A stretch of DNA of 64,000 bases from Symsagittifera roscoffensis (GCF_963678635.1 NC_087067.1:29562403-29626402), one strand, 5' to 3'. Shown: positions 12,170-25,625, counted from the first letter of the stretch. The notes: generated by a model from the letters alone, not told the origin. Made by a program: numbers and translations.

Positions 12170-12560
12170 AAGAAAGAGTAATTCTTCTCTTTTTTAGTTC
12201 TTTTTCCTCTGAAGGCTAAATAAAAAGAACAGTCATGCATTTAGCTTAGAATGTTTTGATAGTCGGACCTAACAAGTATCTAGTGTTTTTTTTGGTTTTT
12301 ATGAACCTGATTGAATTACCTCTACCGCGTTAATAGCTTGAAATTTATAGATCATGTCATAAATGGTTAAATAAGCCATTTTCAAAACTCCATAACTTTA
12401 CGAAAAGGGGTCAGTGGTAAAATGGTGTTTTAGATTTCAGCTCTGACGTCAAAATAATATTAAAGAGCTTTTTTAAAAATGGCTTGTTAAAACTTGAAAA
12501 TTGTCTCAGAAGTAAAACCACAAATAAAATCAATTTTGGACATGAACAACTATTAAAATT
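12170..12560 (+). repeat. Dispersed ~390-bp repeat, 'gcgttaatagc' family
   Basis: It matches 49785-50185 in the same orientation over nearly its whole length, sharing gttctttttcctctgaa, atgaacctgattgaat and ggtcagtggt. More distant relatives are at 25110-25625 (inverted) and 62770-63290, which share the accgcgttaatagc and ccataactttacgaaaa cores. Non-coding. Confidence 0.7.
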
Positions 12561-13860
12561 TTTTAGAAAGGATAGCCAGTTACTGTGCTAGTACCACAAA
12601 ACATTGCGACCATGTCTAAAAAAATACAACAAAATTTTTTCATATTATTATCTTTTTTTTGGTTGCGGTGTGATAAAAGGAGCTGAACAAAAACGAGGAT
12701 TAGGTTTATTCGACAGTCACATTAAAATAAGCAAACTGAAAAAAAATTTTGTAGAAAATGACTAAAAAAAACAAAATAAAAATCAATTTTTTCAATTTTT
12801 CAATTTTTGAATTTTTGAAAGGTTCAATTCCAAAAAGGCACTAAAATACTCAAAGTAAACTAACGCTTACGTTACTTAGAAAAAACTAAGTTTTTTTGTT
12901 TTAAATTAAGCTATTGCAAGTTTTTAAGCAATTAAAATAAGACTGCTTGCTCGCTTTATTCCTCGCTCAAAAAATGACGAAAAATCAAAAAATTCAGACC
13001 AGTTTATCTCGACAATGGGAAAATTTTCGAAAAAAACTTAACATCGTTTAAATTAAGGCTGAAAAGGTTTCAATATTATATATCATTCTTAGCTTTCTGG
13101 TTATTAATTTTGTATTTCATCTTAGTTGAAAAACAAAATAAGCTATTTTACTCGCTCTTTTTCCTTGAAATTTGATAAAATTAAAATTTTAAACTTGGTT
13201 TCTGGCTACTGAGATCATGTTCTAGAAACTTTTAAGTTTCGGTCAAATCACAACCAAAAGGTCTTTAATATGATATATCATTTGACCCATTCCAATAATT
13301 GTTTGTGGTGCCTGATTTTGCCAACAAAATATCTAAAAAAATATATTAGATGTTTGTTTCGAAACAATCTTAATTTTGTTGGAAGACCCACCTTTACCGA
13401 GACCCTTCATCAATGTTTAATCCGGTAAAAAAAATCAATTTGAACTGCTCTGAGCAAGCACTGCCAAACATGATTTTTACCGCAGTTTGCGAAAATTTCC
13501 AGCTGCCCATTAAAAATTGTGCCTCAGATCCTAATTTAAAAATTGGAACAAAATTTAAATTGTGCAACGTTTTCAATCCACGGAAATGATTTCAAATCAA
13601 CATAAATATTTTTAAAATTAATGAAACGACAATTTATAAATCAATTTTAAATAAATTTTAACTGTTTAGCAGCAATAGTTAAAGCTTGTAGTTGTGACAG
13701 TATTTGGTGCGCATATTTTGGGTTTATGTGAAGGTTTTTGTGACATGTTTCTGATATGGCCAAAAAAAAAACACAAACATAAATGGGCAAATTCACTAAC
13801 AAGTTTTGAATAACTAAATTTGTTTACAAATTAACTCATGATTTCAAAAATTGGCTTTTT

Positions 13861-16800
13861 CTAAATTTTTGAACTGTTTTCTGAAGTCAAGTTGAGAACG
13901 TCAAACGTGGCTTGTTGACCAGTTTCCGTTTCACCATGAGTTGAGTGCGTTTCAGTCATTGCGTAACTGTTGCGTAATCCATCATTTTCATCGTTCGTGG
14001 AATTTTCCAGGTTGCCCGGCACTAGTTCAGATATGACGCTGTTCACTTCCGCCAGTTGTTCAGCCAATGAACTTTTCGGCTTTTTCGCTACTGGTTCGTC
14101 GATTTCGTCCACATCATTTCCGTTTTGGCACATGTTGAACGCTTTGTCCTCGCCTCCTTAAAAAATCCTCTGTAAGATTTAAATGTACTTTTAATTGAAA
14201 GAAAAGCGATTCCTACTATCAGTTCACAACAATCTACATTTCAGGTAGTTTTCTGATTTCTCATAAAGATATTAGCCAAGTTGGTGTAAAAAGAGCCTAC
14301 AAAAATATTTGACTAGGTGTTTCTAATAAAGAAAGCTTCTATGAACATTTTTGGACGCCTTAGTTTTTTTTCCAAAAAGTGCATCCGATTTAAGCTCTTA
14401 CCATATTCATCGGCTTTGTTTTCATTTTTTATCTGCATTTGTTGTTGGTTGTGCTGCAATGCCGATCTGTTATGTTCAATCAACTCGTCCAAAAAAGATG
14501 CCGCTGATGCCACAACAGCAGTAGGGTTAGTCCCTACTTGAGGGTTCAAATGCCCCCCGGGATTATTCTTGTTGAGGCCAGGCAGGGAATGTGGGTGGGG
14601 TTGTTGCTGTTTGTTGTTGCTACCCTCGAGAAGGAAGGGGAGCACTCCGGCGGGGTGTCCTGTCGCTAGGAGAGATAGGTTGTTGTGATTGGTCGCTGCC
14701 GCAGCTTGTTGCTGTTCGGCTGAAATAAACTTGAACATGTTTTTTTTTGAATTGCGGATTAATCCAAAACCCGATATTATTTTTTGCAAGCAAATAGTTT
14801 TTTCGGCCATTTTTTTATGAAACGCAAGTGGAGAAAATTTGATTTCATGTTTATTTCATAACTTTGGGTTTTTTAATCATAAATTTTTCGAGCAGATGAA
14901 GTTTTTTGAGTAAAGATTTGAATCTCACCAAAATGGTTTTTGCGTTTGATTTCCTTCCTTCTGTTGGCAAACCAGTTGTACACTTTCACTGCAGTTACCA
15001 ACTTTTCATCATGACCTTGACCTGAGAGAAGAATGAATGTAAATAAACCAATAAATTAGTGTTTGTGAACCCTAAAATAAATATAGGGCAAACTGATAGA
15101 TAACCCGGGAATATTTAAACTGCTGTGCTTAAAATAATGTTGAAATTACTACGAGAAATTAAATGTTTGAACCAAAACAATCTTTAAAAATTATTTTTTC
15201 TGCAATTTGAAAATGATTTTTGAAATATGTTAACAATTTGCTATTTTAGAGCGGGTAATGTCTTTTCGTTTTCGATTAAGTTAACAGATGTGAATAATAA
15301 AGAGAGATATATCAGCTATAGTCTATAATTAGTGGCCACTCATGGTCATTATTACAGTGTACGATATGCGTACCAGTGGAGTCGATGAGTTGGTTGCATG
15401 CCTGCGCTATCTCCTCCCTCTTGGCGTCGTCCGGGTAGGGATTCACATGGTAGAACTTTTCCAACAGACACACACAGCTCTCCTTCCACACAAATCGATC
15501 ACGCTTCTTCACCTAAACAGAATATTTTGAGTTCAGAATTTCTTATGTGGTTTTCAAAGCAATATGGCAAAGCAGGGTACTTATGATAATTTCAGGGAGA
15601 ACCAAGATGATCAATTCGATCATGATCAGAATCCTCCTTAGCAAACTTTTTTCTTTATTTTTTCCTTTTTCTTTTTTTTCTGGCATTTCATGTTAAAAAC
15701 ACAACTTTTTTTTATAAATGTATGTTTTTTAGCGTCAAGTTTCCTGGAAATTCAAAAACTTGCTGCATAGTTCGAACAAAAATATCAAAAAGTAGGTAAC
15801 CTTTTGGAAATTAATTTACTGAAATAGCAAAAAATGTCAACTTTTCTTACCTGTTGAATTGGCTGACCAACTGCTGAATACCCATTACTGCCTCCATCAC
15901 TTGCGCCATTCTTACTGCTGTTGGTTCCCACTGGACTATTGTTGTTGTTGTTGTTGTTGTTTATTTGTTGTCCCGTGATTGTGTTTGACGTCGGAGGAGT
16001 CTGTGAGATATTTGATCCTTCGTTGATGGGTGAATTGCCTCTAGAACTGTTGCTGTGCACTGGCGATACCATGTCTCCGCTCGCTAAAATATTTTTTGTT
16101 TTTAAACTCAAAAACGAGAATTGATTGATTTGTAACCAGTTAAAAAAATATTTTGTCAAACAACTTTGAAACAAAAATTGTTTAAACATTACTTTGTAGG
16201 TACAAACACGCAAAACATTAATATTCTATGAAAGCAAAATTGAATCGATTATTTTTAAGAAAAATCATAATAATAATAAAAATAAAAAATTCTTTTACGT
16301 CAATGGTTTTAATTCAACTCAAACAATAGTTAAAATGATAAAATAAAGCAATACTTTTTTCTAGTAGGGATCTGGGTCTCCCGCATTGTCTTGTAGCTTG
16401 CTGGTAAGTGTTTCCAATTCGTCTATTAAGAACCCGATTTACAGTGCTATGGGTTAGCCCGAGCATTTTTGCTATTTGCCGACCACTAACGGGCTCACTG
16501 ATCTCCGCTAATCGGTCGTAAGTTCGATATATTTCAGCAGCTGTTTCGGAGCTTATTGTTATGCCACGCATTTCAAAAAAAAACGAAACGATTCTTAAGA
16601 CTGGCGCAAATGTTCAGACCGAGCAAAAACGTTGAAACAAATGCTCCACTTTTGAACATGAAACAAATTGATAGTCGAAAAGAATTATGTCAAAAGAAAT
16701 GAAACAACCGTTTTGAGAAATCGAGCTCAAAATTGTTGCTAGTTTTTTTAAGAGATGAGACCAAAAAACTATTAAAATGAAAATCGAGTGTTATTAGACG

Positions 16801-19081
16801 AATTCAAAATAGTGTTTACCTTCTCGTTTCCGCTTCTCGTCCAGATACCATTTGTAGATGTTGGTCCTTGTGGAGTCCTTCATCCAAACTCCCTAAGCAA
16901 AATAAAATTAGTTTAGATTTTGTGTAATAATATATAGATGCTGGAGAGTTAGAACTTGTACTTGGTTGAAGTAAATTACAGAAAAAAAAATTTTGACAAA
17001 ATTTAAACAGAACAATTTCAGCAGCAACTTTTAAGGATAGATATGCAAAATTTTTACCTGAAATAGTCCCGTTTTTAAAAATTGCATTTTATCGAAATTT
17101 GGTTATTCCTTAAAACTCACCGTTTAAAATTTCCCAGATTTAATTTTTTCAGTTTTTTCTCATGTCATTTAGCTATCTTTTCGATTTCGCTTGCCTGTGC
17201 ACCGAATTTTTAGTTTTTTTTTAGTTTTTTTTGGGAGAGCTTGGAAAACTAACTTTGATCAAACATAAAAAAGGCCTACAAAATTTTCGAGCATGGAGAT
17301 TCCCACATCCGCAACTCTCATTGACTGAGAATACATACATAATAACAATTAATTAACTTCAGGCAACTGCTTTGTGGGTAGTTCATAAATTTACAAACTA
17401 CTCCATCAATTTTACTGCCTAGGAGTGCACCATTGGACCTACAAGTCCGTTGGCAGGTGTCTCAGTGACATATGTTTAAAACACATGGTTCTTCACATAA
17501 TCTTGCAATGCTGGTTGCAGAATATTATTGATGTAATTGAAGTTAAGGCGGAGAGATGGTGGTGGTTTATGTAGGTACCTGGTGTAGGAATTGTGAGATG
17601 TAGCTCTGGCTGACCCCTGTCTTCTCCGCCACCTGGTGCTGCTTGATCCCGTGACACATCATGAAGTTCTTGATCTCCTCCTTGGTGTCCACCACAGACA
17701 TACTGAAGCACAGATAGCAACGCTTCATTTTCATTTTTGTACCATTTAACAAAAAACTCAAGTTTTTGTTATCAGCAGTGGTTGCAAAATTTTGTATGGA
17801 AACCAAATATGTTTAGGTTTGAGCATTCAGCCTGTACTCCAATTTTCATTGTATTTGGGAGGATGGACTATAAAAAAGAGTCGTCGAAGCAAACGTTTGA
17901 ACTGGAAAATGGTGAAGTAGTTTCAAAAACAATACCGCTGATTGACAAACAATAGTTACTTGACTTGCATTTTTCTTGGTGTTTTTTTACCATACCCAAG
18001 CTTTGGCTATTTGCATTCACCCCCTCTGTCACCCCGAGATTTTCTAAATGCTAGAATGTAATTTATTCTACATACGTGAAAAAGTCAAAAGATTGAGATA
18101 TTTTTTCATGCAAATTACCGTATTAACAATTTTTAGACGATTTTTTGCTTGTTTTTGCGGGACGGCTACTAAGAAAACTGGGAAAACGCTGATTGCTTAA
18201 AGATGAACCACTTACGACTGTAGCTGCATCAATTGCTCGTCATCGTCGCTGATTGTGGTCGGGTCGCCTAGGGACGCATTCACCCCGCCCATACTCTCCC
18301 GCTTCAAATTCACGGGCGAGTTAGCCCCACCCCCTCCATTGATATGACTCATCTGGTTCAAAATTGAGTTTTCAGCCGCGTTTGTTGATCCCAAATGAAA
18401 TCCGACCAAACTACCCGCGAGTCCAGCACTGGCCGGTGAAGCCGCCTGGTTATGAAGTCCTCCAATTCCGGGAATGGTCATGCCCTGTGAACACATCAAA
18501 GCAGCCGCCAAATTTCTCTGAGCCAAGCTCGACTGAATGCCATTTTGCTGCATATGTGCATTTCCGTTCACAAAGTTTCCATTAGTCATCGCGTTGAAAA
18601 ATGCATGTTGTAGAGCCAAAGATCGCAAATATTCGGCTCCCGTTGTCGCCGAGTTCAGAGATCCCAGTTGGCCGATCGTTCCAGGAAGCAGATTTCCTTT
18701 CGAGTTGGGTGACAATTCTTGCTTGATTTCCTTTCCCGGAGGTGAGTTGGCTTCAACGCCAGTGGAAAACCCAGTCGAATCAATTTTTTCCATCGAATCC
18801 AAACCTTGTACGATTTGATTTTTTGTCAAACCTGAATTTTTGAGTCGCCTCAACAACTCAATTTGCTCAATTGTATATTTGAGGTCGGGTGGGCTATTGG
18901 GCGCCGAGTTGGCGTTCGGACAATTGATCGGCGTCGGAGGTTGAATCAAAGTCGGCGAATTGGTTACTGCCGGTGCGTTGGTTGACGAAAACATGGTCGG
19001 CCTAAGCGAATCAATAGTTTCAAAAACGGACTTAAACCCGAAATAATCAGGGGCCGAAAAATATTGACTATTTGCAAACAT
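13861..19081 (-). CDS. HMBOX1: HMBOX1-like (HNF1-class) homeobox transcription factor, 8 coding exons
   Basis: Coding exons, 5' to 3' on the minus strand: 18216-19081, 17579-17702, 16820-16892, 15851-16083, 15374-15512, 14929-15021, 14402-14719, 13861-14156. All junctions are GT-AG, phases close, and the joined length is 2142 bases (713 residues). In order: an N-terminal YTIEQIELLRRL segment (residues about 69-100) as in HMBOX1/HNF1; a POU-like domain (TKEEIKNFMMCHGIKQHQ to NIYKWYLDEK, about 294-352) split over two exons; a Ser/Asn-rich linker with eight Asn in a row; an atypical homeodomain (RDRFVWKES... to KVYNWFANRRKEIKR, about 436-506) also split; and a conserved C-terminal segment (SLAEQLAEVNSVISEL). 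Vertebrate HMBOX1 binds DNA, including telomeric repeats, in the nucleus. The open frame continues upstream to 19201, but only from TTG; 19081 is the first ATG. A 5' UTR intron is likely at 19195-19265. It is longer than vertebrate HMBOX1, mainly in linkers. Confidence 0.92.
16314..16571 (-). pseudogene. Transposase-type helix-turn-helix fragment inside an HMBOX1 intron
   Basis: An 85-codon frame from a true ATG. It reads VSGRQIAKMLGLTHSTVNRV then GRPR, the pattern of the paired-like helix-turn-helix and GRPR hinge at the N terminus of Tc1/mariner-type transposases. The catalytic DDE part is absent. It lies on the same strand as the host gene between the 15851-16083 and 16820-16892 exons. Most likely a transposon remnant; a short DNA-binding protein cannot be excluded. 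Confidence 0.5.
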
Positions 19082-19194
19082 TTTGAACAACTTGGTTTCT
19101 TTGTACTCAAAGTTTGGGAATTTTACAAATAGCGTTGACAGTCTTTGCCGAATGTTTGCGCCATAATTTGACTTGCGCACTAGCAAAAAAGATC

Positions 19195-19265
19195 CTAACA
19201 AATTAAAGTTTGGTTTCCTTGGAAGTCAAAAATGAAAAGTCTGTTAAAAAATGAGTTGACCTTAC
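19195..19265 (-). other. Probable 5' UTR intron of the HMBOX1-like gene
   Basis: On the minus strand AATAG|gtaagg at 19265 and tttgttag|GATC at 19195 bracket a 71-base intron with canonical ends. It explains why the coding frame is open back to 19201 but has no upstream ATG. The exon to its right contains stops in the frame, so it is untranslated. Confidence 0.5.
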
Positions 19266-20774
19266 CTATTTCAGTACTTCTTAATGAACAAAAGTCAGCC
19301 GTATTTCCGCTTTGTTATTACAATATGTTGAAAAAGGTGTGAAATTTTTAAGTGAGAAAAAAAGTAATATGGTTAATCTTGTCAACAAACGTTTCTAGAT
19401 AAGCCAGTTAAGTTAAAAATGTGAATGAATTGCTAATTGATTTGTTTATTATGACTCGAGCAATTTTAAGCCCGTCGGCGATAAGATAAAAATTTAAAAA
19501 CAAAAGGTTGGTTATGTTAAAACGAAACACGAAATTAAAATTACTTTTACTTCTGTTTCGGCGCTTTTTAGTATTAAAATTAACTTACTTAGTTGAAAAA
19601 AGGTGGGAAAATTAGCTAGACAAATAGATGAGCCGCTAGTTCTTCGATATATAATTTTTCAAAGTTGAATCAATTAAGCTTTTCAGAAAAAACTACTTGC
19701 CTGAGTATTTTGAATTAGTTTTTCTTTGTTATTTTTTGAGTTTTCACTTTTTTCTTAGTAAGTATGCTGCTGTTAATTGTTTTTGTTTTAGTTTTTTGTT
19801 AAACTAGCACTTAATTCCTCTCAAGATCGACGTTGGCTACTAAAGAGTAAAGTGCTAAGACCGTAAAACAGGGGATTTTTTAAAGTAAATTGTTGCCTTA
19901 CTCTTTAAATTTTGTTAAAAGTACTTATTCGGGAATTATAAGAGAGAGGATAGTATAAGAACTGCGACCAATGAATGCAATTTATTCTCTTGTTGAGAAA
20001 TAAAACAAAACAAAAAATAAGGAATTAAGGGAAAAATAAATAAATAGCTAGATATGGGTACCTTTTGAAAGTGCATTTAGTACTTGCTATCCCCACTTAG
20101 CAGAAAATCTATTATAAGTAGCACAAGCGGGCAGAATTTGTTAAAACGTCAAAACATTTTGAGTTATTACCTGGCCATTAAATAAATGGAAAGCTCTTTT
20201 TTAATGCTCCGTTTACGTAGTCTAAGTTAATTACGAAATTATAATTCCTTTCCTGTAGCTTTATTTCTTTTTACTTAAGTTTCGGTGATCGCTTCAGCGG
20301 TTACCATAAAATCCCCACCGACAAAAAGTAATATTAATTATATATTTTTCCCTGAAAAGGGCATAGAAATTTACTTAGTTAATTTCCAAAAATGTTAACT
20401 CTAAGTTCACCTGAGCATAATTGACATCTAAAAAGAAACTGCTCAACATTAATGACAATCGATAGCAATTTCTAAACCCGAATTTAATCTCGCAAAAACC
20501 AACTTAAAAAAATCGAAACAATGAAATTGCAGTACCGATGCGACTAACTATTCACTTAAGGCCTTTTGTTGTTTGCTCTGACGAAAGATGATTTAGATTT
20601 TTGTTAAATTAATTTTCAAATTAGAGTTGAAACAGTCTAACTATCGTCATGCTGTTGTCGTCACCAAAGGAAGCATCACAAAGCAAAAGCAAAAACCGAT
20701 CTAGAAATTCCGGACACCTGCTATACAGGTAGCACAGAATGATCCGATCAAACGTTTAAAATAATTTGAATACC

Positions 20775-21110
20775 TTCACTTCAGTCTTCAGTGGCGCTTT
20801 TCGGAAAATTTTGAAAATTTTTCGGACCAATTTTTTTTAGGTCGACCAATTTTTTTTCTAAAATTAAAAAAAAAACAGGCCAAAAAACGGCGTTTTTGGG
20901 GACTTTTCGAGAAAATTTTGACAAAAAAATGCGTTTTGTTGGCGCGGGCTCCCCCCTCAAAATTAGTTTTATTGCTGCCAAGGCTCCTCTAGAAAAATTT
21001 TGAGGTTGGCCAGCCAAAAATGGATATCGTTAAGTTATACCAAAACATTGGCAACCAGAATTGAGGGGGGGGGGGGGGGGGGGGTGCGGTGGCCCACCGC
21101 TTTCTCCCCT
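20775..21110. repeat. Dispersed MITE-like repeat, CAGGGGCGGAT family, with long G-run
   Basis: It carries the shared internal blocks (aaattttgaggttggccag, runs like ttttggggacttttcgag) seen in other copies. One end has a G homopolymer of about 20 bases (from 21065). Terminal repeats are degraded. G-runs in these repeats are likely to be unstable and hard to sequence. Confidence 0.5.
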
Positions 21111-21445
21111 TGGCACGCTAAAGAATACCCTTTATTTTTGTTTTTGTCCAACCATCAAAAATGACGGAAATTTCGATATTATAAGTTTGTCTCCTATGCA
21201 AAGCTTCAAAATGTTTAAAAAAATGTTCTGTTTTGGAAGAACTGGTCTGAGTTTTTCCGATTTTCAGACCAAATTTCACACAATATGATAAAATTGAATT
21301 CATTTCCGATGAGACATAATTTAAATCTACTGCAAGTTGTACGTTATTTTAGTTATATTCATTTCCATTCTGCAATATTTTGCCCAATTTAGCCGCCCTC
21401 TGTTTAAAAAATTACAAGAGCTTACAAAAAGTAGATTTTTTTTTA

Positions 21446-21571
21446 CAAAAAGTAGAAAAAGTTAGATATTTTTTTCGATTTTGTTTATTTTTCTTTCCTT
21501 ACAAAAAGTAAGCTTACAAAAAGTAGAAAAAGTTAGATATTTTTTTCGATTTTGTTTATTTTTCTTTCCTT
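21446..21571. repeat. Tandem duplication of ~57 bp
   Basis: The segment from acaaaaagtagaaaaagtta to tttatttttctttcctt occurs twice in a row, separated by a few bases, with the copies nearly identical. Non-coding. Confidence 0.75.
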
Positions 21572-21864
21572 TTCTTCTCTTCTCAAATCACTGTGGTCGG
21601 AAATTTCTGTCCTACGTCCTACTTCATAGCAACTCGCTCTGTTTGTTCATGTTTGAAACCTTTAATTTTTTGAAACATTTCATTTTTTCATGTTTGAAAC
21701 GCTTCCTATTGAAACACTTCATTCTTTCAAATTAAGTAATTGGATTACAGAAGCGGAAAAAAAACAGATTACTTTGGGTTAGCCATAGGTTACAAAACCC
21801 TCTTGAGTGTGCATGGAGTATGATTACCCAGCCGATTTAGGGGCGGATTTAGGGGCGGAATTGG

Positions 21865-22070
21865 CAGGGGCGGATTTAGGATTTTCTCGAGGGGGGGGGG
21901 GGGCGGGTTTTTTTCAAAAAATGTTGGAAAATTATATTGACCTTTTTTATGTCGACAAAATTAATTTTCCGAGCGCTCCCAGAACACTTTGACCCTTTTG
22001 CCACAAAATTTTTTCGTCTAAGGCACCTTCGGAAAATATTTTAGGGTTGGTTAGTGAGGTGGCCGAATAC
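21865..22070 (+). repeat. Dispersed MITE-like repeat, CAGGGGCGGAT family
   Basis: It starts with caggggcggatttaggat followed by tttctcga and a G-run, the best preserved end of this family in the window. The internal block 'ttttagggttggttag' matches the other copies. Two partial starts of the same end (ggggcggatttagg) precede it at 21838-21860, suggesting nested or tandem ends. Confidence 0.65.
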
Positions 22071-25000
22071 CTGAGGGAAGATTACCACCCTAATAAAAAC
22101 ATGTTTGAGAGCAGAAGGTTCAGTTTCAATATTTAGGTTCTTAAAACCACTTGAAGGGAAGAGTCTTTTTCTGCCAAAATAATTGGCTGGGTTTCCTAAA
22201 ATCTGTTGAGTCTTACCTTTTTTTAATTTGAGCTGTGTAAATGCTGACTTTTTTGTGAAATCAAGTTCGAATGAATTGTTTTATTTTTCAAGGAATTAGT
22301 TGATGATTCGTGTTTATGAAACTGATCTTCTATTCACCGTGTTTTCATCAGAATATTTGTATTATTTTTTCTAGTTTTGCTTTTTTTCTGTAGGGAGTAT
22401 AAATGCGTAAGAGCGCAATATGAAGTTGGAGAAGACAGTTTTTTTTATTTTGTAGAGGGAATATCTATGTCTAATTGTGTAATATCTCTAGCAGGTAGCT
22501 TTTCTGCGTTATACAAGCATCTTCAAAGATTGAGCAGCAAAATTAAGTAAAAATTGATAAAAATTTAATTTTATTATTATTTAAAACAGCAGATGTTCCG
22601 AGGGGGAAAGTAACGCATTAGTTTATAGTGATTTTTTAATAAAAAGTCGAGTATGAATTATTAACAGTTTTTAAACTAGCATCTGTTCTTGTTTTACGTT
22701 TGTGTTCGTATTAGAAACTTATAACTAAGAGTATTGCATGCGCGCCTGTTATCAAATATTAATTGCAGCCACTTTTATAAAAACTCTCTTCATTTTTTAA
22801 ATATATTTTTTCTTCCATTTTTCCTCTCATCGAAGCTCATCCCTTAAACTGGTTTCACTTTTTACTATCTTATTTCCTAATCCTGAAATGTATAATGGGA
22901 CACATATTGCACTAATGCGAAATGAACCGACAGTCTCATCAGCAGAAAACTTAGTATCAGAAAACCAATTTTTAGCAACAAATAATATGATGAATACAAT
23001 TGTTAAAAAAGAGATACGAGAAGGCGCAGAATTTTGGTTTCGACCGATTTGACTTGCCTCAAAAACTTCAATTTTTCTGTTTGAGAAGAATTATGCCTAC
23101 GTTGGCTTAAGTTTTTAGCCGCTCTGTGCTCTTAAACCAATATGTTTACTAGAACAAAATAGATTCATTGATATAAACTCTGTTTTGATCTTGAATAATT
23201 TTATATGATATTTCTTCACCTCCAGAAGTATTGAAATACTCCAACAAATGAAATAATTCCTCATACAACCGTCCATTTTGCCATTTTCATTGACGGCCAG
23301 GTTACTGTTTTTCATTTGTTTTTTAAGAAGCACAATCATTTCAGAGTTTTAAAATTATCTGTAAAATTAAAAACAACTGACGGTATTAATGAAGCTATAC
23401 TTTCGCTAGATGATATGCAAAACGGTTGCAGTTTTGTAGGCCATCTTTACCTCTGGAAATTATCTATGTTTTTTTTTAATTATCTAATCTAATCTAAGCA
23501 AAAAAAATATTTTCTGCTGGCTTAGATTATTATCATTATCAATGATTTTTTCTGTTCTTTAATAAATCGGCTTGTTTTGTTCGCTCCAAGTGAATCGAAC
23601 TTGGAGAATTGGTTTGAATTAAGTGGCTAGCCATCAGTATTATTGTTTCTTACTCATATATGTCATTTTTACTCAAGGTGGGTTTCAATTATGCATGATG
23701 TTGATGTTTAGCGCTCAATCGAGAGGCAGGGAAGGGAATTCGGAAATAGAAAGACGAATCAATGCAAAATGAACGTATCGATTTTTTAAATGCCTCCACA
23801 AAAACTATTTTGATGACAAAAATGACTTCAATTTCGAAATTTTCTGGTGCTCATTCTTATTATCTGTTCAATTAAAGTTTTGCAAAACTTGAAAAACGAA
23901 ATGTATTTTTTAGAAAGAAATAAATAAAACGGAACTCACCTTGAAAGAAAATACATCTTTGAGTTTTTAGCTCAACTGTTCAGAAAGTATCAGTATTATG
24001 AAATGATTCGACTGATTGTTTTCAGCTAATTAATTCCGATTTGAGTTAAATGGGATAAAAACACAAAATTGTTTGTTTATTTAAGAAGTAAAGCCTTCGA
24101 CCGGCCCCACCCTTAGATTGATTGTTCGTGGGAAAAATAAATAGGCCTCTTAGCTGTTATTTGTTATTTTTTCCATTGATACTTAAATTCCATTCATTTT
24201 TTCACCCAGGATTAAAAGTGGGTTACTTAATTTTTTGTTTGCAAGGCCCTAAGGGTGCTAATTTAAAGATCAGAATTAAAATAATAGTCCAGCTTGGTCG
24301 AGAATACCTTTAGCAATTAGAATGAAATCCTGTGAAAAATTAAAAAAATGTTTTCAGATACATTGTCCAAAAACTTATCCTAGGAGTTTTTAGAATTTTG
24401 ACCAAGGAAAACCAAATTTCTGACATAAGAAAACAAAAGAACAAAACATGAAGATATTTTGATATTTGAAGCAGAACTCAGTCTCTATTTCGAAATCAAC
24501 CAAAATCAATTAATTCTATTTGCTATTTTTTTTTGAATTTTCCGAATTTTGTAGGATGCCTTCTACCATCTCCGAAAATTGATTGCCGTAATTACCAAAA
24601 ACAGAAATTTTTGAATTGATTCAAATTTATATTGATTTCTAACTAAACTGTGATTGGAAAGTGCAATTGCGCTGTTGAATATAGTTTCAGATTGCTCAGC
24701 AAATAACTGAAAATTGCAGTTGTAAAAAGTTGTCAAAGGGTATAATTCATTCTCTAGAAATACTTGGCTATTAGATTTGAGGATGGAGTAACCAATGACA
24801 AGAAGATGGGAACTACAGCTCTGCCTCTCATCTTTGATTTTACCAAATTAAACAAAATTTGGTTCGAAATTATCTCTTCTTATTTTTTCTACAATTGCTG
24901 AACACGTTTTTTTTCTGAGAGACCTCACTAGCAGATATTATCATAATCATGAAACATGTATGTCCAGAGACATCGGATAAAAAATCATCGTTTCGAGATA

Positions 25001-25109
25001 TTTTTTTCTTAAGATATATTTCATTAACAGATTCAACAAATATTGTTTGATTATGATTTCTAGCATTTCGATCAAGTACTATGCTCCTTCAACTGAGTGA
25101 TCTTCCTTT

Positions 25110-25625
25110 GTTATTACGACTTTCGCTACGAAAGTAACGGAATATGTGTGCTCGGGGTGGTTTTTTTTCATACAATTTTCGATATTTTAACAAGCCATTT
25201 TTGACGGAAGTTTTTTCTATATCATTCAAAATTATTGTTGTCCTGAGCTTAGATTTGAAAAGATATTTTACTGTGATCATTTTTTGAAAAATTATGGGGG
25301 TTTAAAGAGTGCCATTTTGGCTAATTTGGGACAACTAACGCGCGATATATTTCGCGCTATTAACGAGTAAGCGAAGAATTAATCCGTCTTAGAAATCGTT
25401 TGGTTGAAGGAAGATTATTTGCCATAATTGACTTGTTACTAGGATCGAAACTGTCACTTTGAACTTTATATGAGGTGTGGGAATGATTGTAACAAAAAAT
25501 CTAAATTTAAAAAAAATCAGTTTTTTGTAGTTTTTTTTAAATGTTATTACTGCTCCATAGACCTTAAAAGGCAGTGGGAACATTCAGGGCCTAGCCCTGA
25601 TACGATAAATCTTGTTTATACTTAG
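25110..25625 (-). repeat. Dispersed ~500-bp repeat, 'gcgttaatagc' family (inverted copy)
   Basis: Inverted relative to 62770-63290. Shared blocks in order include ttccgttact, cccgagcac, gacaacaata, caaaatggc, gcgcgatatatttcgcg, tctaagacgg, cctcc(ca)cac and a terminal tatcagggc. Similarity is roughly four in five bases by eye. Non-coding. Confidence 0.7.

Larger units (their letters stand above)
8611..13860. other. 5-kb AT-rich intergenic stretch
   Basis: No gene is supported; every open frame is below 100 codons and none shows a family motif. It holds two recognisable dispersed repeats (11095-11395 and 12170-12560) and what look like two diverged copies of one sequence (about 9480-9660 and 9990-10210). 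The right end is the 3' flank of the minus-strand HMBOX1-like gene. Confidence 0.6.

Noticed and set aside
19082-19201. N-terminal extension of the HMBOX1 frame (about 40 codons)
   Set aside because: The frame opens with TTG, not ATG, and a splice acceptor sits at its start; the first ATG is at 19081.
21061-21085. Long G-run as a dedicated G-quadruplex regulator
   Set aside because: The same homopolymer sits in several copies of the dispersed MITE family, so it is part of the repeat rather than a specific element.
23578-23606. Hairpin ctccaagtgaatcgaacttggag as a possible tRNA arm
   Set aside because: Only one stem is present; no acceptor, D or anticodon arms can be folded around it.
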